Shown one piece after another: positions 18,194 through 29,900 of a DNA stretch of 64,000 nucleotides (positions are counted from its first letter, which is position 1; the number at the start of each line of letters is the position of its first letter). The DNA comes from Chloroflexota bacterium (GTDB taxonomy: Bacteria > Chloroflexota > Anaerolineae > Anaerolineales > Anaerolineaceae), in NCBI GenBank assembly GCA_004347695.1, contig SLTK01000009.1, positions 506,328 through 570,327 on the forward strand, in the 5' to 3' direction. A program made the translations under genes and the position numbers. Below the pieces are notes generated by a model. It was not told the DNA's origin. It ran no database searches and saw nothing but the letters and a program-made list of their open reading frames with translations.

Positions 18194-20221
18194 ATGCCTG
18201 CACAAACAAAAAGATTGATTACAGCCGAAGATTTATACAAATTTCAAGTGCTTTCATCGCCAAGAATCAATCCTGCTGGAACCCAGGTTGTCTTTTCTGT
18301 CCAGCGGGTCGATCGAAAATCTGAAAAGAAATATTCCAACCTGTGGATGGTCTCCACCGCAGCGGGCAGCCGACCCCGGCAGTACACTTTCGGTGACCAA
18401 ACCGACAATCAACCGGCATGGTCGCCGGATGGCAGGCTCATATCCTTTATTTCCAATCGCGGTGACCGGGAAAAACCGGCACAAATATACCTGATTGAAA
18501 CCTCCGGCGGCGAGGCCCGGCCGCTTACAAACATAGAAGGGGAAATCGAGGATTATATCTGGTCACCGGATGGCAAAACCCTGCTTTGCACAGTCCGCAA
18601 GACTGACGCCGATGTCCTGACCCGTGAGAAGAACCCGGATTTGAAAAAATTAGGGACTCCTGCCCGTCATTACGACCGGGTATTCTATAAACTCGACGGC
18701 TACGGCTACCTGCCACTGGAACGCACCCATCTATGGTCGGTAGACGTCAAAAGCGGCAAGGCCAAACAACTGACCGATCACCCGGTTCACGACCAGCAGG
18801 AGCCGGACATTTCGCCGAATGGCAAATGGATCGTCTATGCCTCAAATAATTGCGAAGACCCGGATGCCTACCCCGACCGGATCGATCTGTTTATCATGCC
18901 TTTCAATGGCGGAGCGGCGCGCAAAATCAATACTCCACTCGGTTCTAAAGGGTCTCCGCGTTTTTCACCCGACGGCAAGTGGATTGCTTATTACGGACAG
19001 GTGGGAGAAGGCGAAGGCTGGCGAAACGCCGGCGTTTGGGTTGTGCCGGTGGATGGGTCAAGCGAGGCGATCAACCTTACCGAAGCCGAGGACATCCACG
19101 TCAGCGCCTGGACAATCAACGATATTGGCCAGGCTGAAACACGCCCGGCTTTCTGGTCGAAGGATGGCAAAACGATTTTCTTCCCCGTTTTAACCAAAGG
19201 CTCTTCGCATCTCTATCAGGTCGAGGTCAAGAGCCGCAAAGTCAACCCACTGCTGGATCCAGTTGGCGTAGTATCCGCGCAATCCTTCGACGCTAATGTT
19301 TCCAAAGTGGCTTATATGTTCGGTACCCTGGGTGACCCGGGGCAGATTTGCGTCGTAGATTTAAAAGGTGGTAAAACCAGTGCTCCGCGCCAGTTGACGC
19401 GTTTCAACCGAGACTGGCTGGACAGGGTCGACCTCGGGGTCACAGAGAAGGTCTGGTTCAAAGGCAAGGACGGCAATTCGTTACAGGGTTGGATTCTCAA
19501 ACCGCCGCACTTCGATCCTGCCAAAAAGTACCCGTCGATTATGGAAATTCACGGCGGACCGCTCACCCAGTACGGTTTCCTATTCATGCACGAGTTCTAT
19601 TACCTGGCTGCCCAGGGCTTTGTGGTGTATTTTTGCAACCCGCGCGGCGGCCGCGGTTACGGCGAAAAACACGCCGGTGCCATTGCACACAACTGGGGCG
19701 AAGCCGACTATTCCGACTTGATGAGTTGGGCGGACCATGTTGCCAAACTTCCATACATCGACACCGCCCGAATGGGCGTCACCGGCGGTAGTTACGGCGG
19801 TTACATGACCGTCTGGGTTATTGGGCATACCCAGCGCTTTAAATCCGCGGTCTCCCAGCGCTGCGTATCCAACTTCGTCTCCATGTGGGGCTCAAGCGAT
19901 TTCAATTGGGTCTTCCAGCAGGAACTCAACGACAAAGCGCCGTTCGAGGATTTGCAATTCTACTGGGAACACTCGCCAATCGCGTACATCGGGAATGCGA
20001 AGACGCCCACATTGGTGATCCACAATGAAATGGACTATCGTTGCCCGATCGAACAAAGCGAACAGGTATTTGTCGCACTCAAACGCCTTGGGGTTGACAC
20101 CGAATTTGTCCGCTTCCCCGATGAGTTCCACGGTCTGTCGCGCACCGGGCGCACGGATCGCCGTATCTTACGCTTGAATCATATTTTGCGCTGGTTTAAG
20201 AAATATTTACAGGACGCTTAA
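18194..20221 (+). CDS. S9 family peptidase (acylaminoacyl-peptidase-like)
   Basis: Beta-propeller WSPDG repeats and catalytic GVTGGSYGGYMTVWVIGHT, NEMDYRCPIEQSEQ, DEFHGLSRTG. Confidence 0.92.
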   Translation: MPAQTKRLITAEDLYKFQVLSSPRINPAGTQVVFSVQRVDRKSEKKYSNLWMVSTAAGSRPRQYTFGDQTDNQPAWSPDGRLISFISNRGDREKPAQIYLIETSGGEARPLTNIEGEIEDYIWSPDGKTLLCTVRKTDADVLTREKNPDLKKLGTPARHYDRVFYKLDGYGYLPLERTHLWSVDVKSGKAKQLTDHPVHDQQEPDISPNGKWIVYASNNCEDPDAYPDRIDLFIMPFNGGAARKINTPLGSKGSPRFSPDGKWIAYYGQVGEGEGWRNAGVWVVPVDGSSEAINLTEAEDIHVSAWTINDIGQAETRPAFWSKDGKTIFFPVLTKGSSHLYQVEVKSRKVNPLLDPVGVVSAQSFDANVSKVAYMFGTLGDPGQICVVDLKGGKTSAPRQLTRFNRDWLDRVDLGVTEKVWFKGKDGNSLQGWILKPPHFDPAKKYPSIMEIHGGPLTQYGFLFMHEFYYLAAQGFVVYFCNPRGGRGYGEKHAGAIAHNWGEADYSDLMSWADHVAKLPYIDTARMGVTGGSYGGYMTVWVIGHTQRFKSAVSQRCVSNFVSMWGSSDFNWVFQQELNDKAPFEDLQFYWEHSPIAYIGNAKTPTLVIHNEMDYRCPIEQSEQVFVALKRLGVDTEFVRFPDEFHGLSRTGRTDRRILRLNHILRWFKKYLQDA

Positions 20222-20237
20222 CCAGCGGAGGAAAACT

Positions 20238-21233
20238 ATGCATCCAAATCTGCCCCTCATCGACCTTCACCGCCACCTGGAAGGTTCCATGCGACTGGAA
20301 ACCGTGCTGGACCTGGGGCGCAAGCACAACTTGCCGCTGCCGGCCTGGGATGTGGAGGGGTTGCGCCCGCATGTTCAGGTCACGGAACCACAACCCGGCG
20401 TTATGGCTTTTCTGGAGAAAATTAATTGGTTGGTAACAATTTTAGTAGACTACGATGCCTGCCGGCGAATCGCATATGAAAGCGTGGAAGATTTGCTGCG
20501 CGAGGGCATCGATTATGCCGAATTAAGGTTCAGCCCGTGGTTTATGGCCGAAAGGCACGGACTGGATCCATCTGCTGTGGTCGAGGCGGTGGTGGACGGC
20601 GTGGAGAAGGGTGTGAGGGACTTTGGCGTGCCCGTTCAGATCATAGGCATCCTTTCCCGCACTTATGGAGCAGACGCTGGACTCAAGGAACTGGCGGCCC
20701 TGCTGGCTTTCAAAGATCACCTGGTGGGCGTCGATCTGGCTGGAGATGAAGCCAATTTCCCTGCCCACCTTTTCAAAAGTCACTTCAAGCAGGCGCGGGA
20801 TGCGGGTTTGCATGTCATCGTGCACGCCGGCGAATCTGATGGCCCAGGCAGCATCCGCCAGGCAGTGGAATTGCTCGGTGCCGAGCGCATCGGCCACGCA
20901 GTTCACCTATTCGAAGACCCGGACGTGGTCGAGCTCCTGTGTAAGAACCGCATTGGCATCGAAGCTAACCTGACCAGCAACGTTCAGACTTCATCCGTAG
21001 CCAGTTTCGCCACTCACCCCTTGCGAGCCATGCTGGATGCCGACTTGCTGGCGACTATCAACACCGACGACCCGGGAATCAGCGCGATCAACCTTAAGCA
21101 TGAATATGAAATTGCGGCTCCGGCAGCCGGTTTGACGCCTCGTCAAATCGCACAAGCGCAAGCGAATGCGCTGGAAACGGCCTTTCTACACCCGCTCGAC
21201 AAACAGACCCTGCTGGCAGCTAAACAGGATTAA
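20238..21233 (+). CDS. add: Adenosine deaminase family protein
   Basis: LIDLHRHLEGSMRLETV, HAGESDGPGSIRQAVELLGAERIGHAVHL, INTDDPGIS. Confidence 0.9.
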   Translation: MHPNLPLIDLHRHLEGSMRLETVLDLGRKHNLPLPAWDVEGLRPHVQVTEPQPGVMAFLEKINWLVTILVDYDACRRIAYESVEDLLREGIDYAELRFSPWFMAERHGLDPSAVVEAVVDGVEKGVRDFGVPVQIIGILSRTYGADAGLKELAALLAFKDHLVGVDLAGDEANFPAHLFKSHFKQARDAGLHVIVHAGESDGPGSIRQAVELLGAERIGHAVHLFEDPDVVELLCKNRIGIEANLTSNVQTSSVASFATHPLRAMLDADLLATINTDDPGISAINLKHEYEIAAPAAGLTPRQIAQAQANALETAFLHPLDKQTLLAAKQD

Positions 21234-22588
21234 TGACTCTCGACAAAGGTTGCGGAAATATCGACCAGTTGGTCGCGTTCGTCTAATTTCCGCATAACCG
21301 CGCGACTGCGCAGCCAGAGCCAGGCCATTTGCATCGTACTTGCCAGCGTCAGCCCGCCAATGGCGAAAAATAGACCAGCCGAGGTTTGCAGGCGGGTGCC
21401 AATACTTAATACGACCAGCAAAGTGATGAGCATCAATAACACGGACTCAGAGACAGCGCGCGTCTTGTGACTGACCAGGATCGCACCCTGAAACCAGCTT
21501 TGCAACACCGTCACCGCGGATAGCGGCAGCGCCAGCCAGAATGCCTGCCTGCCCATTTGCGCCAGGGCTGGCTCCAGTGCCGAAATTTCGGAAAACCAGA
21601 CACGGGACAAGGGCGTTAGCACTAACAGCAAGTGAAGGAAAGCTATGGCGAAGAACAGGAATTTTGTCGTTCGCTTCAGATTGGGCAGCGATCCTAACCG
21701 ATCCAGATGAGCAACCGTGACTTCGTTATAGGCATAGCCCGTCGAGCGCAGCACAGCAATCAAGCCGGCAAGCGCCGGCCAGGTCGCCAGGGATTCGATT
21801 GGCATGGGCATGCGGCTCATGGCAGCCGAACCCAACGGCTGCCACATCAAGGTAATGATCGAGGTCATCGCCAGTGGAGTATAAAAACTAAAGAAAGCTT
21901 TCCATGTGAGCGGTTCAACAGGTTCAGCTGGCTTCACCTGGTAAAGAATCACCGGTTTGACTTTGAAACCCATATAGACTGCTTCTGCCATGACGGCTAC
22001 AGCTTGTGCGGTCGCCCCTACGACCACTCCCGCAAAGCCCTTATACCAGTATCCCAGCAGAAGAATCACCCCGGCGACAGCCAGACGCAGCAGCGTGCCA
22101 GTTCCGACGATATTCGAATGGCCGAAGCGAATCAAGACACCCTGGTTGAAACGACGGTAAGCGATAGACCAGGTCCAGGGCAACATGATCGCCAATCCGA
22201 GACGTCCAGGTTCGATAATCTCCTGCGGAACGCCCATAATCTTTGTGACCACCCAGTAATACAGCGGTGTGAAGGCTATCAAGCCATGCAGAGCCGTCAG
22301 CAAACCCCCGGAAATCAACATGAATTTGTTGATCCTCTGATAAGACGCCCAATCTTTGCTGAGAGCGGTCGACGCAGCCAAAAGCATGATGATCGGGGCT
22401 TCGACGATCAATGCCACCGGCCAGATTACACCGCTATAAGCGGCCAGGTTGATTTCCGGTTCAGCCAGCCGGGCCATAACGGCGCTCAACAGCGGCAATT
22501 CCGCGCTCATCAAGACCCAGCTAAAAGCCAGCGGCCACCAGGTCTTGAAAATTGCTTTGAACGAATTTTGATAAACTGTACTATTCAC
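21230..22588 (-). CDS. Polytopic membrane protein, MATE/MOP-superfamily-like
   Basis: 452 aa, roughly 12 hydrophobic segments; YRRFNQGVLIRFGHSN; family assigned by overall character only. Confidence 0.55.
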   Translation of the reverse strand: MNSTVYQNSFKAIFKTWWPLAFSWVLMSAELPLLSAVMARLAEPEINLAAYSGVIWPVALIVEAPIIMLLAASTALSKDWASYQRINKFMLISGGLLTALHGLIAFTPLYYWVVTKIMGVPQEIIEPGRLGLAIMLPWTWSIAYRRFNQGVLIRFGHSNIVGTGTLLRLAVAGVILLLGYWYKGFAGVVVGATAQAVAVMAEAVYMGFKVKPVILYQVKPAEPVEPLTWKAFFSFYTPLAMTSIITLMWQPLGSAAMSRMPMPIESLATWPALAGLIAVLRSTGYAYNEVTVAHLDRLGSLPNLKRTTKFLFFAIAFLHLLLVLTPLSRVWFSEISALEPALAQMGRQAFWLALPLSAVTVLQSWFQGAILVSHKTRAVSESVLLMLITLLVVLSIGTRLQTSAGLFFAIGGLTLASTMQMAWLWLRSRAVMRKLDERDQLVDISATFVESH

Positions 22589-22724
22589 AATAGCTGCAAT
22601 CTAATGTTTACAAAAATGCAACGGGCGCTAGTATAGCATGGTCAGGTGTGATCACGAAAAACCTGTTAGGTTTATGCGCGTCCTAACGTAAATGTGTCAT
22701 AATTTGCTTGAACGAGGTGAGGAC

Positions 22725-23480
22725 ATGGTGAAAAGAGTATTGGAATTGCCTGGCCGGGAGAAGCCGTATCTATTGGCACACCGCGGCAACCGGGTTCGCT
22801 GCCCGGAAAATACGCTGGCGGCATTTCGCTGGGCGCTAAAGGAAGGTGCGGATATACTGGAAACCGATCTTCACCTGTCGGCTGACGGAGAACTGGTTTG
22901 CATTCATGATGCCACCCTCGACCGCACCACCGATGGAGAGGGCCCAGTCGCGACCAAAACGCTCAGAGAATTGAAGGCATTATCAGCCTCTTGCGACCGG
23001 CCGGAATTTGCTGACGAGCGCATTCCGACTCTGGCTGAGGTCGCAGCAATCCTGCCAGCAGGAATCGCGCTGGCTTTGGAACTTAAAACCAGCCGCTTCC
23101 TGGAACCCGCCGTCAGCCGCCAACTGGTTCAGCAATTGCGTACAACCGGCGTATTCGACCGCACCGTGCTGCTTTCATTCCACCTGGATTACCTGCAAGC
23201 AGTTCAGCGCGAAGCACCCGATCTACCAATCGGGCAGATCTCCATGACCAGCCCTTTCCCGCGAAAAGGCGTACAGCTCAATGGATCATTTTGGCCCGCC
23301 CTGCTGTTCAACCCGTTCTACGCCCGCGCTGCGCACCGCTACGGACAGGTGACCTGCCCGCTCGATCCCACCCCAGATTCGCGGCTAAAGTGGTATCGCT
23401 GGATGGGCTTTGATGCCATTCTAAGCGACGACCCGGGCACAACCTTAGCCAAAATGCGTGAAATCGGCTGGCGGGTTTAG
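22725..23480 (+). CDS. Glycerophosphodiester phosphodiesterase
   Basis: LAHRGNRVRCPENTLAAFRWALKEGADILETDLHLSADGELVCIHDATLDRTTDGEG; start at MVKRVLEL preceded by GAGGTGAGGAC. Confidence 0.93.
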   Translation: MVKRVLELPGREKPYLLAHRGNRVRCPENTLAAFRWALKEGADILETDLHLSADGELVCIHDATLDRTTDGEGPVATKTLRELKALSASCDRPEFADERIPTLAEVAAILPAGIALALELKTSRFLEPAVSRQLVQQLRTTGVFDRTVLLSFHLDYLQAVQREAPDLPIGQISMTSPFPRKGVQLNGSFWPALLFNPFYARAAHRYGQVTCPLDPTPDSRLKWYRWMGFDAILSDDPGTTLAKMREIGWRV

Positions 23481-24277
23481 AGCCAACCCTTCAGGCCGTA
23501 CACCCACAGGCCAAAATATTCTTTGAGGGCATTGGTCGTCTGGGACAGTGCGCCAGCATTGGGCAAAAGATTGATCAGTTGGGCAGCAAAATTACCGTTC
23601 CAAAGGTCCTGCCAGGCATAATCTGGCACGGCGAAATCGGCTGGGGCCGGGATTGCTTCAATCCCCTGTTTTTCGAACAGAGCTGCCGAACGCGGCATAT
23701 GCATCGCTGATGTGACCAAAACGATGCGGTCAATGCCTTCTTCCTTGAGCATCCGCGCGGAGAAAAGCGCATCTTCATAGGTGTTCTGGGAATCGGGTTG
23801 CAGCCAAAGCGCATCTTGCGGAATGCCGATGAAAACCAGCACCTCTTTCATCTCTTCCGCGGGGGTGCTTGGGCGGCCGCCAAGCCAGGTGATGTTACCG
23901 CCGCTCAAAAGCAGGCGCGGTGCTATCCCCTCCCGATAAAGGCGCGCAGCGTAAAGTACGCGGTCACCGGCGCCGTTCAATTCCACGGCAGCCCGCGGCG
24001 GCCCATAGGATTCGGTGCCCCCACCCAGGACGACAATCACATCGGCTGATGGAATGATTTCAGGTGGCGTGATTCGGGTTTCCAGCGAGCGCACCAGACT
24101 GGACGAAACCCATCGGTTACCGCCAACCCACAGAAGTAATAATGCCAAGCCAAGAAAAGCGTTGCGCGCCCGGCGTTTTTCTGAAAGTATAAGCGCAAAG
24201 AGGATCAAAATAGAGGCAAGGCCGATTGGATAAACCAGCAGCGGTAGGAATTTCGAGAGAAAGACAAACATGCACAC
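23477..24277 (-). CDS. YdcF/SanA/ElyC family (DUF218) protein
   Basis: VIVVLGGGTESYG...RLYREGIAPRLLLSGG...EDALFSARMLKEEGIDRIVLVTSAMHMPRSAALFEKQGI. Confidence 0.9.
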   Translation of the reverse strand: MCMFVFLSKFLPLLVYPIGLASILILFALILSEKRRARNAFLGLALLLLWVGGNRWVSSSLVRSLETRITPPEIIPSADVIVVLGGGTESYGPPRAAVELNGAGDRVLYAARLYREGIAPRLLLSGGNITWLGGRPSTPAEEMKEVLVFIGIPQDALWLQPDSQNTYEDALFSARMLKEEGIDRIVLVTSAMHMPRSAALFEKQGIEAIPAPADFAVPDYAWQDLWNGNFAAQLINLLPNAGALSQTTNALKEYFGLWVYGLKGWL

Positions 24278-24418
24278 CTCACGGGTGGTGAAAGGAAAAC
24301 GGTTTGGAAATTATACCTTTCAAATTTGGGCTTTTAAATCTCGTCAATACACGGCTGACTCATTTAACTTGCATGGATTTCGTGTAAAATAGAAATAAAT
24401 TATTCAGGAGGGAAAATA

Positions 24419-25204
24419 ATGAATAAATGGCGGCTTACCAATGCACTGACTCTGATAATTATGTTGATCGTCAATACGCTGGCGAACACCCTGCCGCTCA
24501 ACGGCAAAACGACGGCTGAGATTTCCGATTCCTACCCGGTGCTGTTTACCCCGGCTGGCTATGTATTTTCGATCTGGGGGTTGATTTACCTGGCTTTGAT
24601 CGGATTTACCATTTTTCAGGCGCTGCCAGGCCAACAGGCCAATCCGCGCATCGAACGTGTCGGCGGCTGGTTTACGCTAGCCAACCTCCTTAACGCCGGC
24701 TGGATTTTCGCCTGGCACTGGGAGATCCTCGGGTTATCCGTTATCCTCATGTTGGGTCTGTTAGCCTGCCTGGTGGTCATCTACACCCGGTTGGAAATTG
24801 GCCTGCACCCCCCGGTCCACCCGGTGGAACAGGCGCTGGTTGATTTTCCATTTTCGCTCTACCTGGGTTGGATATCCGTGGCAACCATAGCCAATATTAG
24901 CGCGGCACTTTATGCCGCCGGTTGGAACGGCTTTGGTGTCTCACCGGAAACCTGGGCAGTGATCATGATCGGTGTAGCGACACTTCTTGGACTGCTGATG
25001 ATCCACCGGCGTAACGCGATTGCGTATCCCGCGGTGCTTATCTGGGCGTTCATCGGTATTCGCCTCCGCCCGGAGCAGGTCGAGGTCGTGGGCACTGCCG
25101 CTGGCGTGGCAGCTTTTATCCTGTTGATTTACGTCACAATACGCATGCTGCGCGCCCGCCAGAAAATGCTTCTGGATGCCCGCGGTGAGCGTCCAACCGA
25201 TTAA
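24419..25204 (+). CDS. TspO/MBR family-like membrane protein
   Basis: TPAGYVFSIWGLIYLALIGFTIFQAL, LLNAGWIFAWHWE, PFSLYLGWISVATIANISA; RBS AGGAGGGAAAATA. Confidence 0.75.
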   Translation: MNKWRLTNALTLIIMLIVNTLANTLPLNGKTTAEISDSYPVLFTPAGYVFSIWGLIYLALIGFTIFQALPGQQANPRIERVGGWFTLANLLNAGWIFAWHWEILGLSVILMLGLLACLVVIYTRLEIGLHPPVHPVEQALVDFPFSLYLGWISVATIANISAALYAAGWNGFGVSPETWAVIMIGVATLLGLLMIHRRNAIAYPAVLIWAFIGIRLRPEQVEVVGTAAGVAAFILLIYVTIRMLRARQKMLLDARGERPTD

Positions 25205-25307
25205 TGGATGAACAGTTTGTGCTGAGGTTCACAAAGTCGATTGTCGGTTATAATCAGCGCCATTATTTATAAGCCATTATTAAATCCACCTTTTGGAGGA
25301 AAACGTG

Positions 25308-26060
25308 ATGACTGAAAATTTAGTGTTGCTGCGTCATGGACAGTCGACCTGGAACCTGGAAAACCGCTTCACCGGCTGGACGGATGTAGATTTGACTGAG
25401 ACGGGCATGCTGGAAGCCAAACAGGCCGGCCAGCTCATGCTGCAGGAAAAATACGAATTCGATTATGTGTTCACTTCAGTGCTCAAACGCGCCATCCGCA
25501 CCCTGTGGATCGCCCTGGATGCCATGGATGCCATGTGGCTGCCAGTCGAGCGCGCCTGGGAGCTTAACGAGCGCCATTACGGCGATCTGCAGGGTTTGAA
25601 TAAAGCTGAGACCGCTAGGAAGTTCGGCAACGAACAGGTGCAGATCTGGCGGCGCAGCTTTGCCACCCCACCTCCCCCGCTGTCATTGGATGACCCGCGC
25701 CACCCGCGCTTCGACCGACGCTATGCAAAGGTTGACCCGCAAGTGCTCCCGGCTACCGAATCCTTGAAGATCACTCTGGCGCGGGTGATGCCATACTGGG
25801 AAAAATCCATTGCGCCGCGGCTGCTGGCTGGCGAGAAAATATTGGTGGTGGCACACGGCAACAGCCTGCGCGCCCTGGTCAAATACCTCGACAAAATTTC
25901 CGATGACGATATCGTCGAATTGAATATTCCTACCGGTGTGCCGCTGGCATATTCACTTGACGATAAATTTAATGTACTTACCCGCCGCTACCTGGGCGAT
26001 GCTGAAGCGGTCAAAGCAGCCGCAGAAGCTGTGGCGCGCCAGGGAGTGGCCAAACCTTAA
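25308..26060 (+). CDS. gpmA: 2,3-bisphosphoglycerate-dependent phosphoglycerate mutase
   Basis: [29 protein letters not shown]; start MTENLVLL after GGAGGAAAACGTG. Confidence 0.95.
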   Translation: MTENLVLLRHGQSTWNLENRFTGWTDVDLTETGMLEAKQAGQLMLQEKYEFDYVFTSVLKRAIRTLWIALDAMDAMWLPVERAWELNERHYGDLQGLNKAETARKFGNEQVQIWRRSFATPPPPLSLDDPRHPRFDRRYAKVDPQVLPATESLKITLARVMPYWEKSIAPRLLAGEKILVVAHGNSLRALVKYLDKISDDDIVELNIPTGVPLAYSLDDKFNVLTRRYLGDAEAVKAAAEAVARQGVAKP

Positions 26061-26081
26061 TATTGCAAAAGAATACCTGCG

Positions 26082-26125
26082 AAAGAAAGACTGCCTCTTG
26101 ACGAAGCAGTCTTTCTTTGTTTTTA
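26082..26125 (+). terminator. Rho-independent terminator after gpmA
   Basis: AAAGAAAGACTGC-loop-GCAGTCTTTCTTT followed by GTTTTT; 13-bp stem. Confidence 0.9.
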
Positions 26126-26180
26126 ACAGATGGTTTACACTTCCGAATGCACCAGAAAGAGCCGCACAAACCGCCCGTGC

Positions 26181-26816
26181 CTATTCTCCCTGAGTCTTGA
26201 ATACATAATCCCAGAAAGGCGATGAAACGCCAAAACGCATATTCGGCGTTTTGAAATGGTGGCGCATGTGGTGACGTTTCAAGGCTTTCCAGATTCCCGA
26301 GCGCATGGGAAAATGATGAGTGGCGTAGTGCGTCAGGTCATAGCACAGGTAACCGATGATGAAACCGGAGAAAAGCGGTCCAACCCAATTGCTGCCGCCC
26401 AGAATGACGCCAAAGAACAGGTGAAAAAAGCCGTAGAACAGCAGCGCCAATGGAATGCTCACCACCGGCGGCATAACCAGGCGGGTCTTGCATTGCGGCT
26501 GCGCATGATGCACCCCATGGAACAAAAAGAATATTTTCTTTTGCGCCTCGGTTTTGGGACGATAGTGAAACACAAAGCGGTGCAGCAAATATTCTGCCAG
26601 CGTCCACAGGAACAGGCCGAACAGGAAGGCAAAGAATATCCAGCCCAGTCCCTGGCCGCGCGGCCAATCTATAAATCCGCGCACCAGGGCATAAAGGCTG
26701 ATCGGCAGCCAGATAATCACCACGACCGCAGGGTGGATGTGGGAGAAAAACTCCAGAAAATCCGATTCAAAAAGCCGGATCGGCTCTTCACTATTGTTAA
26801 TTTTGATTTCTTCCAT
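26181..26816 (-). CDS. Fatty acid hydroxylase superfamily (sterol desaturase/FA2H-like)
   Basis: His clusters LHRFVFHY, HGVHHAQPQ, DLTHYATHHFP, KRHHMRHHFK. Confidence 0.9.
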   Translation of the reverse strand: MEEIKINNSEEPIRLFESDFLEFFSHIHPAVVVIIWLPISLYALVRGFIDWPRGQGLGWIFFAFLFGLFLWTLAEYLLHRFVFHYRPKTEAQKKIFFLFHGVHHAQPQCKTRLVMPPVVSIPLALLFYGFFHLFFGVILGGSNWVGPLFSGFIIGYLCYDLTHYATHHFPMRSGIWKALKRHHMRHHFKTPNMRFGVSSPFWDYVFKTQGE

Positions 26817-26909
26817 TATTTCCTCGGTTTGTTAATCGGGAACAGAGTGTTTTTTATTTTACCCAGCAATGGTTAAGGTTACAATCATTTTTAAGGTTAT
26901 TGTTAAACT

Positions 26910-29900
26910 ATGCCTCCCCTGATTTGCGTCCACTCCTATTATTCACTGCTGGAAGGCGTTCATTCACCAGATGAACTGGCCGCACGTGCAGCCGCGCAAG
27001 GATTACCAGTTCTGGCTTTGACGGATCACAATATGCTTACCGGCGCTGTTGAATTTGCCCTTGCCTGCCGGAAAGCAGGCATCCGGCCGATCTTCGGGCT
27101 GGAAGTGGATGTGCACTCCCTGTCGGAATCCCACCCGAATGGACCATTGCCGCGCCTGACGCTGCTGGCGGAGAATGAGGAAGGCTGGTCCAATTTGTGC
27201 CGGCTGAGCAGCCTGGTAAATATGGACGCTGAGCGGCCTTTGACTACGAATGAAATCAATCTGCATTGCGCAGGGTTGATTTTGCTCACCGGCGGCAGCC
27301 GCGGAATTGCAAACCTGCTTTTACGTCAAGGACAACCAGGCTTTGCCCGGCGAATGCTGGCAGAACTTTTACGGCGGTTCCCGAACCGTCTTTTTGGGCG
27401 ATTAACCGGCAACGGTCCCCTTCAGGCCGAAGAACAGCTATTCGCTGACCTGGCCGGGCAAGTAAATCTTCCGCTGGTGCAAGTCCCTGAAGTGTTTTAC
27501 CTTGCAAAAGAAGATGAAAACCTGCACCGCACGGTCTGTGCCATCCGTACAAACCTCCCGGTTCAAAAAGTCGCCGCTTCTCATGGCTACACGCAATTTG
27601 TAACCTTTCCTCAAAGCGCATCCAGCGAAGTTCTTGCTAGCCGTTTCCCTCAAGCAGCTCAAAACGCGGATATTGTGGCATCCCGCTGCACGTTCGAGAT
27701 GCCCTTCGGAGTGGTTCGCTTCCCACAAGTTCCACTTCCGACCGGCCAAACCCCTTCTCAGGCACTGCGCGAAAAAGCCTATAACGGCGCAAGAAAGCTT
27801 TACAAAGTGATCACGCCGGCGCTCGAAGAGCGTCTGGAGCACGAATTGACCACAATAGCAGGATTGGGCTACGACCCGATATTCCTGATCATGGAAGAAT
27901 TGCTCACCTATGCCCGCAAGCAGGGCATCCTGTTCTCATCGCGCGGGTCGGCTGCATCTTCACTGGTTGCGCACTGCCTGGGGATCAGCAGCCCGGACCC
28001 GCTGCGCCTGTCGCTGTATTTCGAGCGTTTTCTTAACCCAGCCCGCTCCTCCCCTCCCGACATCGATACCGATATCGATTCGCGCCGGCGGGATGAAATC
28101 ATCCAACATTGTTTTAAAACCTACGGCGAAGAAGAAGTAGCAATGGTGGCCACCATCAACCGCTTCCGTCCGCGTTCTGCCGCTGGCGATGTTGCCAAGG
28201 CGCTTGGTTTTTCACCTGCTGAATCCCGCAAACTATCCCATGAACTTCCAAACTCTTTTTTTGCGGGGCGCGGCGCTGCGGGGGGCAGAAGCGGCGAAAA
28301 GGACATCTTCGCTGAACTGGCGCAACGTTATCCGGACGGGATTCACCAGGAGGTGTTCGCTCAATCCCGGCGGTTATTGGGAATCCCGCGCCATTTGTCC
28401 GTGCATCCAGGCGGAATGGTAATCTCTCCAGGTAAAATGACTGATCTGGTCCCAGTGATGCGCTCAGGTGGAAAAGGGGTATTGATTTCTCAATTCGACC
28501 TTGAATCACTGGCTTATCTGGGTCTGGTCAAAATTGACCTGCTTGGTATCCGTGGCTTGACGGTAATGGCTGATGTGGCCGCAGCGATTTACTCGTGGAG
28601 CAAAGCAGATTATGCCCGGCCCACTCAAGTACTTGAAAAAATTCCGAGAGCAGATCCATCAACCAGTGAAATCGTCTCGGCCGGTAAAACAATTGGCTGC
28701 TTCCAGATTGAAAGCCCGGGTATGCGTTCCACACTTAAACTAATCCATGCAACCGACCCGGACGATGTAATGGCAGCCCTGGCATTATATAGACCCGGTC
28801 CATTACGCGGCGGGCTGCGCGACGCTTTTATTCGGCGGCATAACAAAGAGGAACCCGTCAGTCAGCTTCACCCCTCGCTGACAACCATCTTGGAGGATAC
28901 CTATGGTGTAATCCTTTACCAGGAGCAAGTGCTGCGCATTGCGCATGAAATCGCCGGACTTAGTCTGGCAGAATCGGACTTATTGCGGCGTGCGATGAGT
29001 CATTTTGATCCTGGTAAGCAGATGCAAAACTTGAAAGATAAGTTTGTTCGCGGTGCCGGCGATAGGCAGCAGATCACGCCAGACCTGGCTGAAAATATTT
29101 GGGACATGATGGCAGCCTTTGCCGGTTACGGCTTTCCCAAAGCACATGCAGCCTCGTACGCACAGGTTGCCTGGAACTCCGCCTGGTGTAAGGCGCATTA
29201 CCCGGCCGAATTTCTTTCAGCAGTGCTGGCTAACTGGGGCGGTTATTACAGTCAACGGGTTTACCTGATGGAAGCCCGCCGCCTTGGATTCCCACCCAGG
29301 CCGCCCCACATTAATTTCTCGGGCCGCGAATGCACAGTGGTATACCCCGGCGGCAGTGCGATGCTGTACCTCGGGCTGGACCAGGTACGTGACCTTACCA
29401 ACCGGACCATCCAGCGAATTATCCGGCAGCGGCCATTCCACTCATTGGAAGATTTCCTGCTACGAGTCGATCCGCGTCCCGCCGAAGCTCAGAATTTGAT
29501 TCGCTGCGGGGCACTGGCGGGTCTGGGTTCCATCCCCGGCCTGTTGCATCAATTGGGAGCGGGTACACGAAAACCCGGGCAGCCCTCCTTATTTGAGGTC
29601 GAATCCGCGATAGATGAACCGGATTGGGCGTTGGCTGAGCGGGTGGCGGCGCAGCAGGAAATCCTCGGAATCGGTGTGGATGCTCACCCCTTGGACCTGT
29701 ACGCAGCGCAGTTGCGTCGTGTGCAGGCGATCAGTACAGTCGAAGCGCTGGAAACCAGCGGTAAAAGGGTAACGGTGGCTGGCGTCCGCCAGAGCCATCG
29801 CCGTAGTAAAACCTCCTCCGGTGAATGGATGGCTTTTCTTACACTGGAAGATTTCGACGGGATGTTGGATGTAGTGCTCTTTCCAGCCGTTTTCCGCTTC

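Noticed and set aside
21707-22636. 309-aa plus-strand ORF opposite the MATE-like gene
   Set aside because: Low-hydrophobicity His/Arg/Gln-rich translation; shadow of a membrane protein gene.
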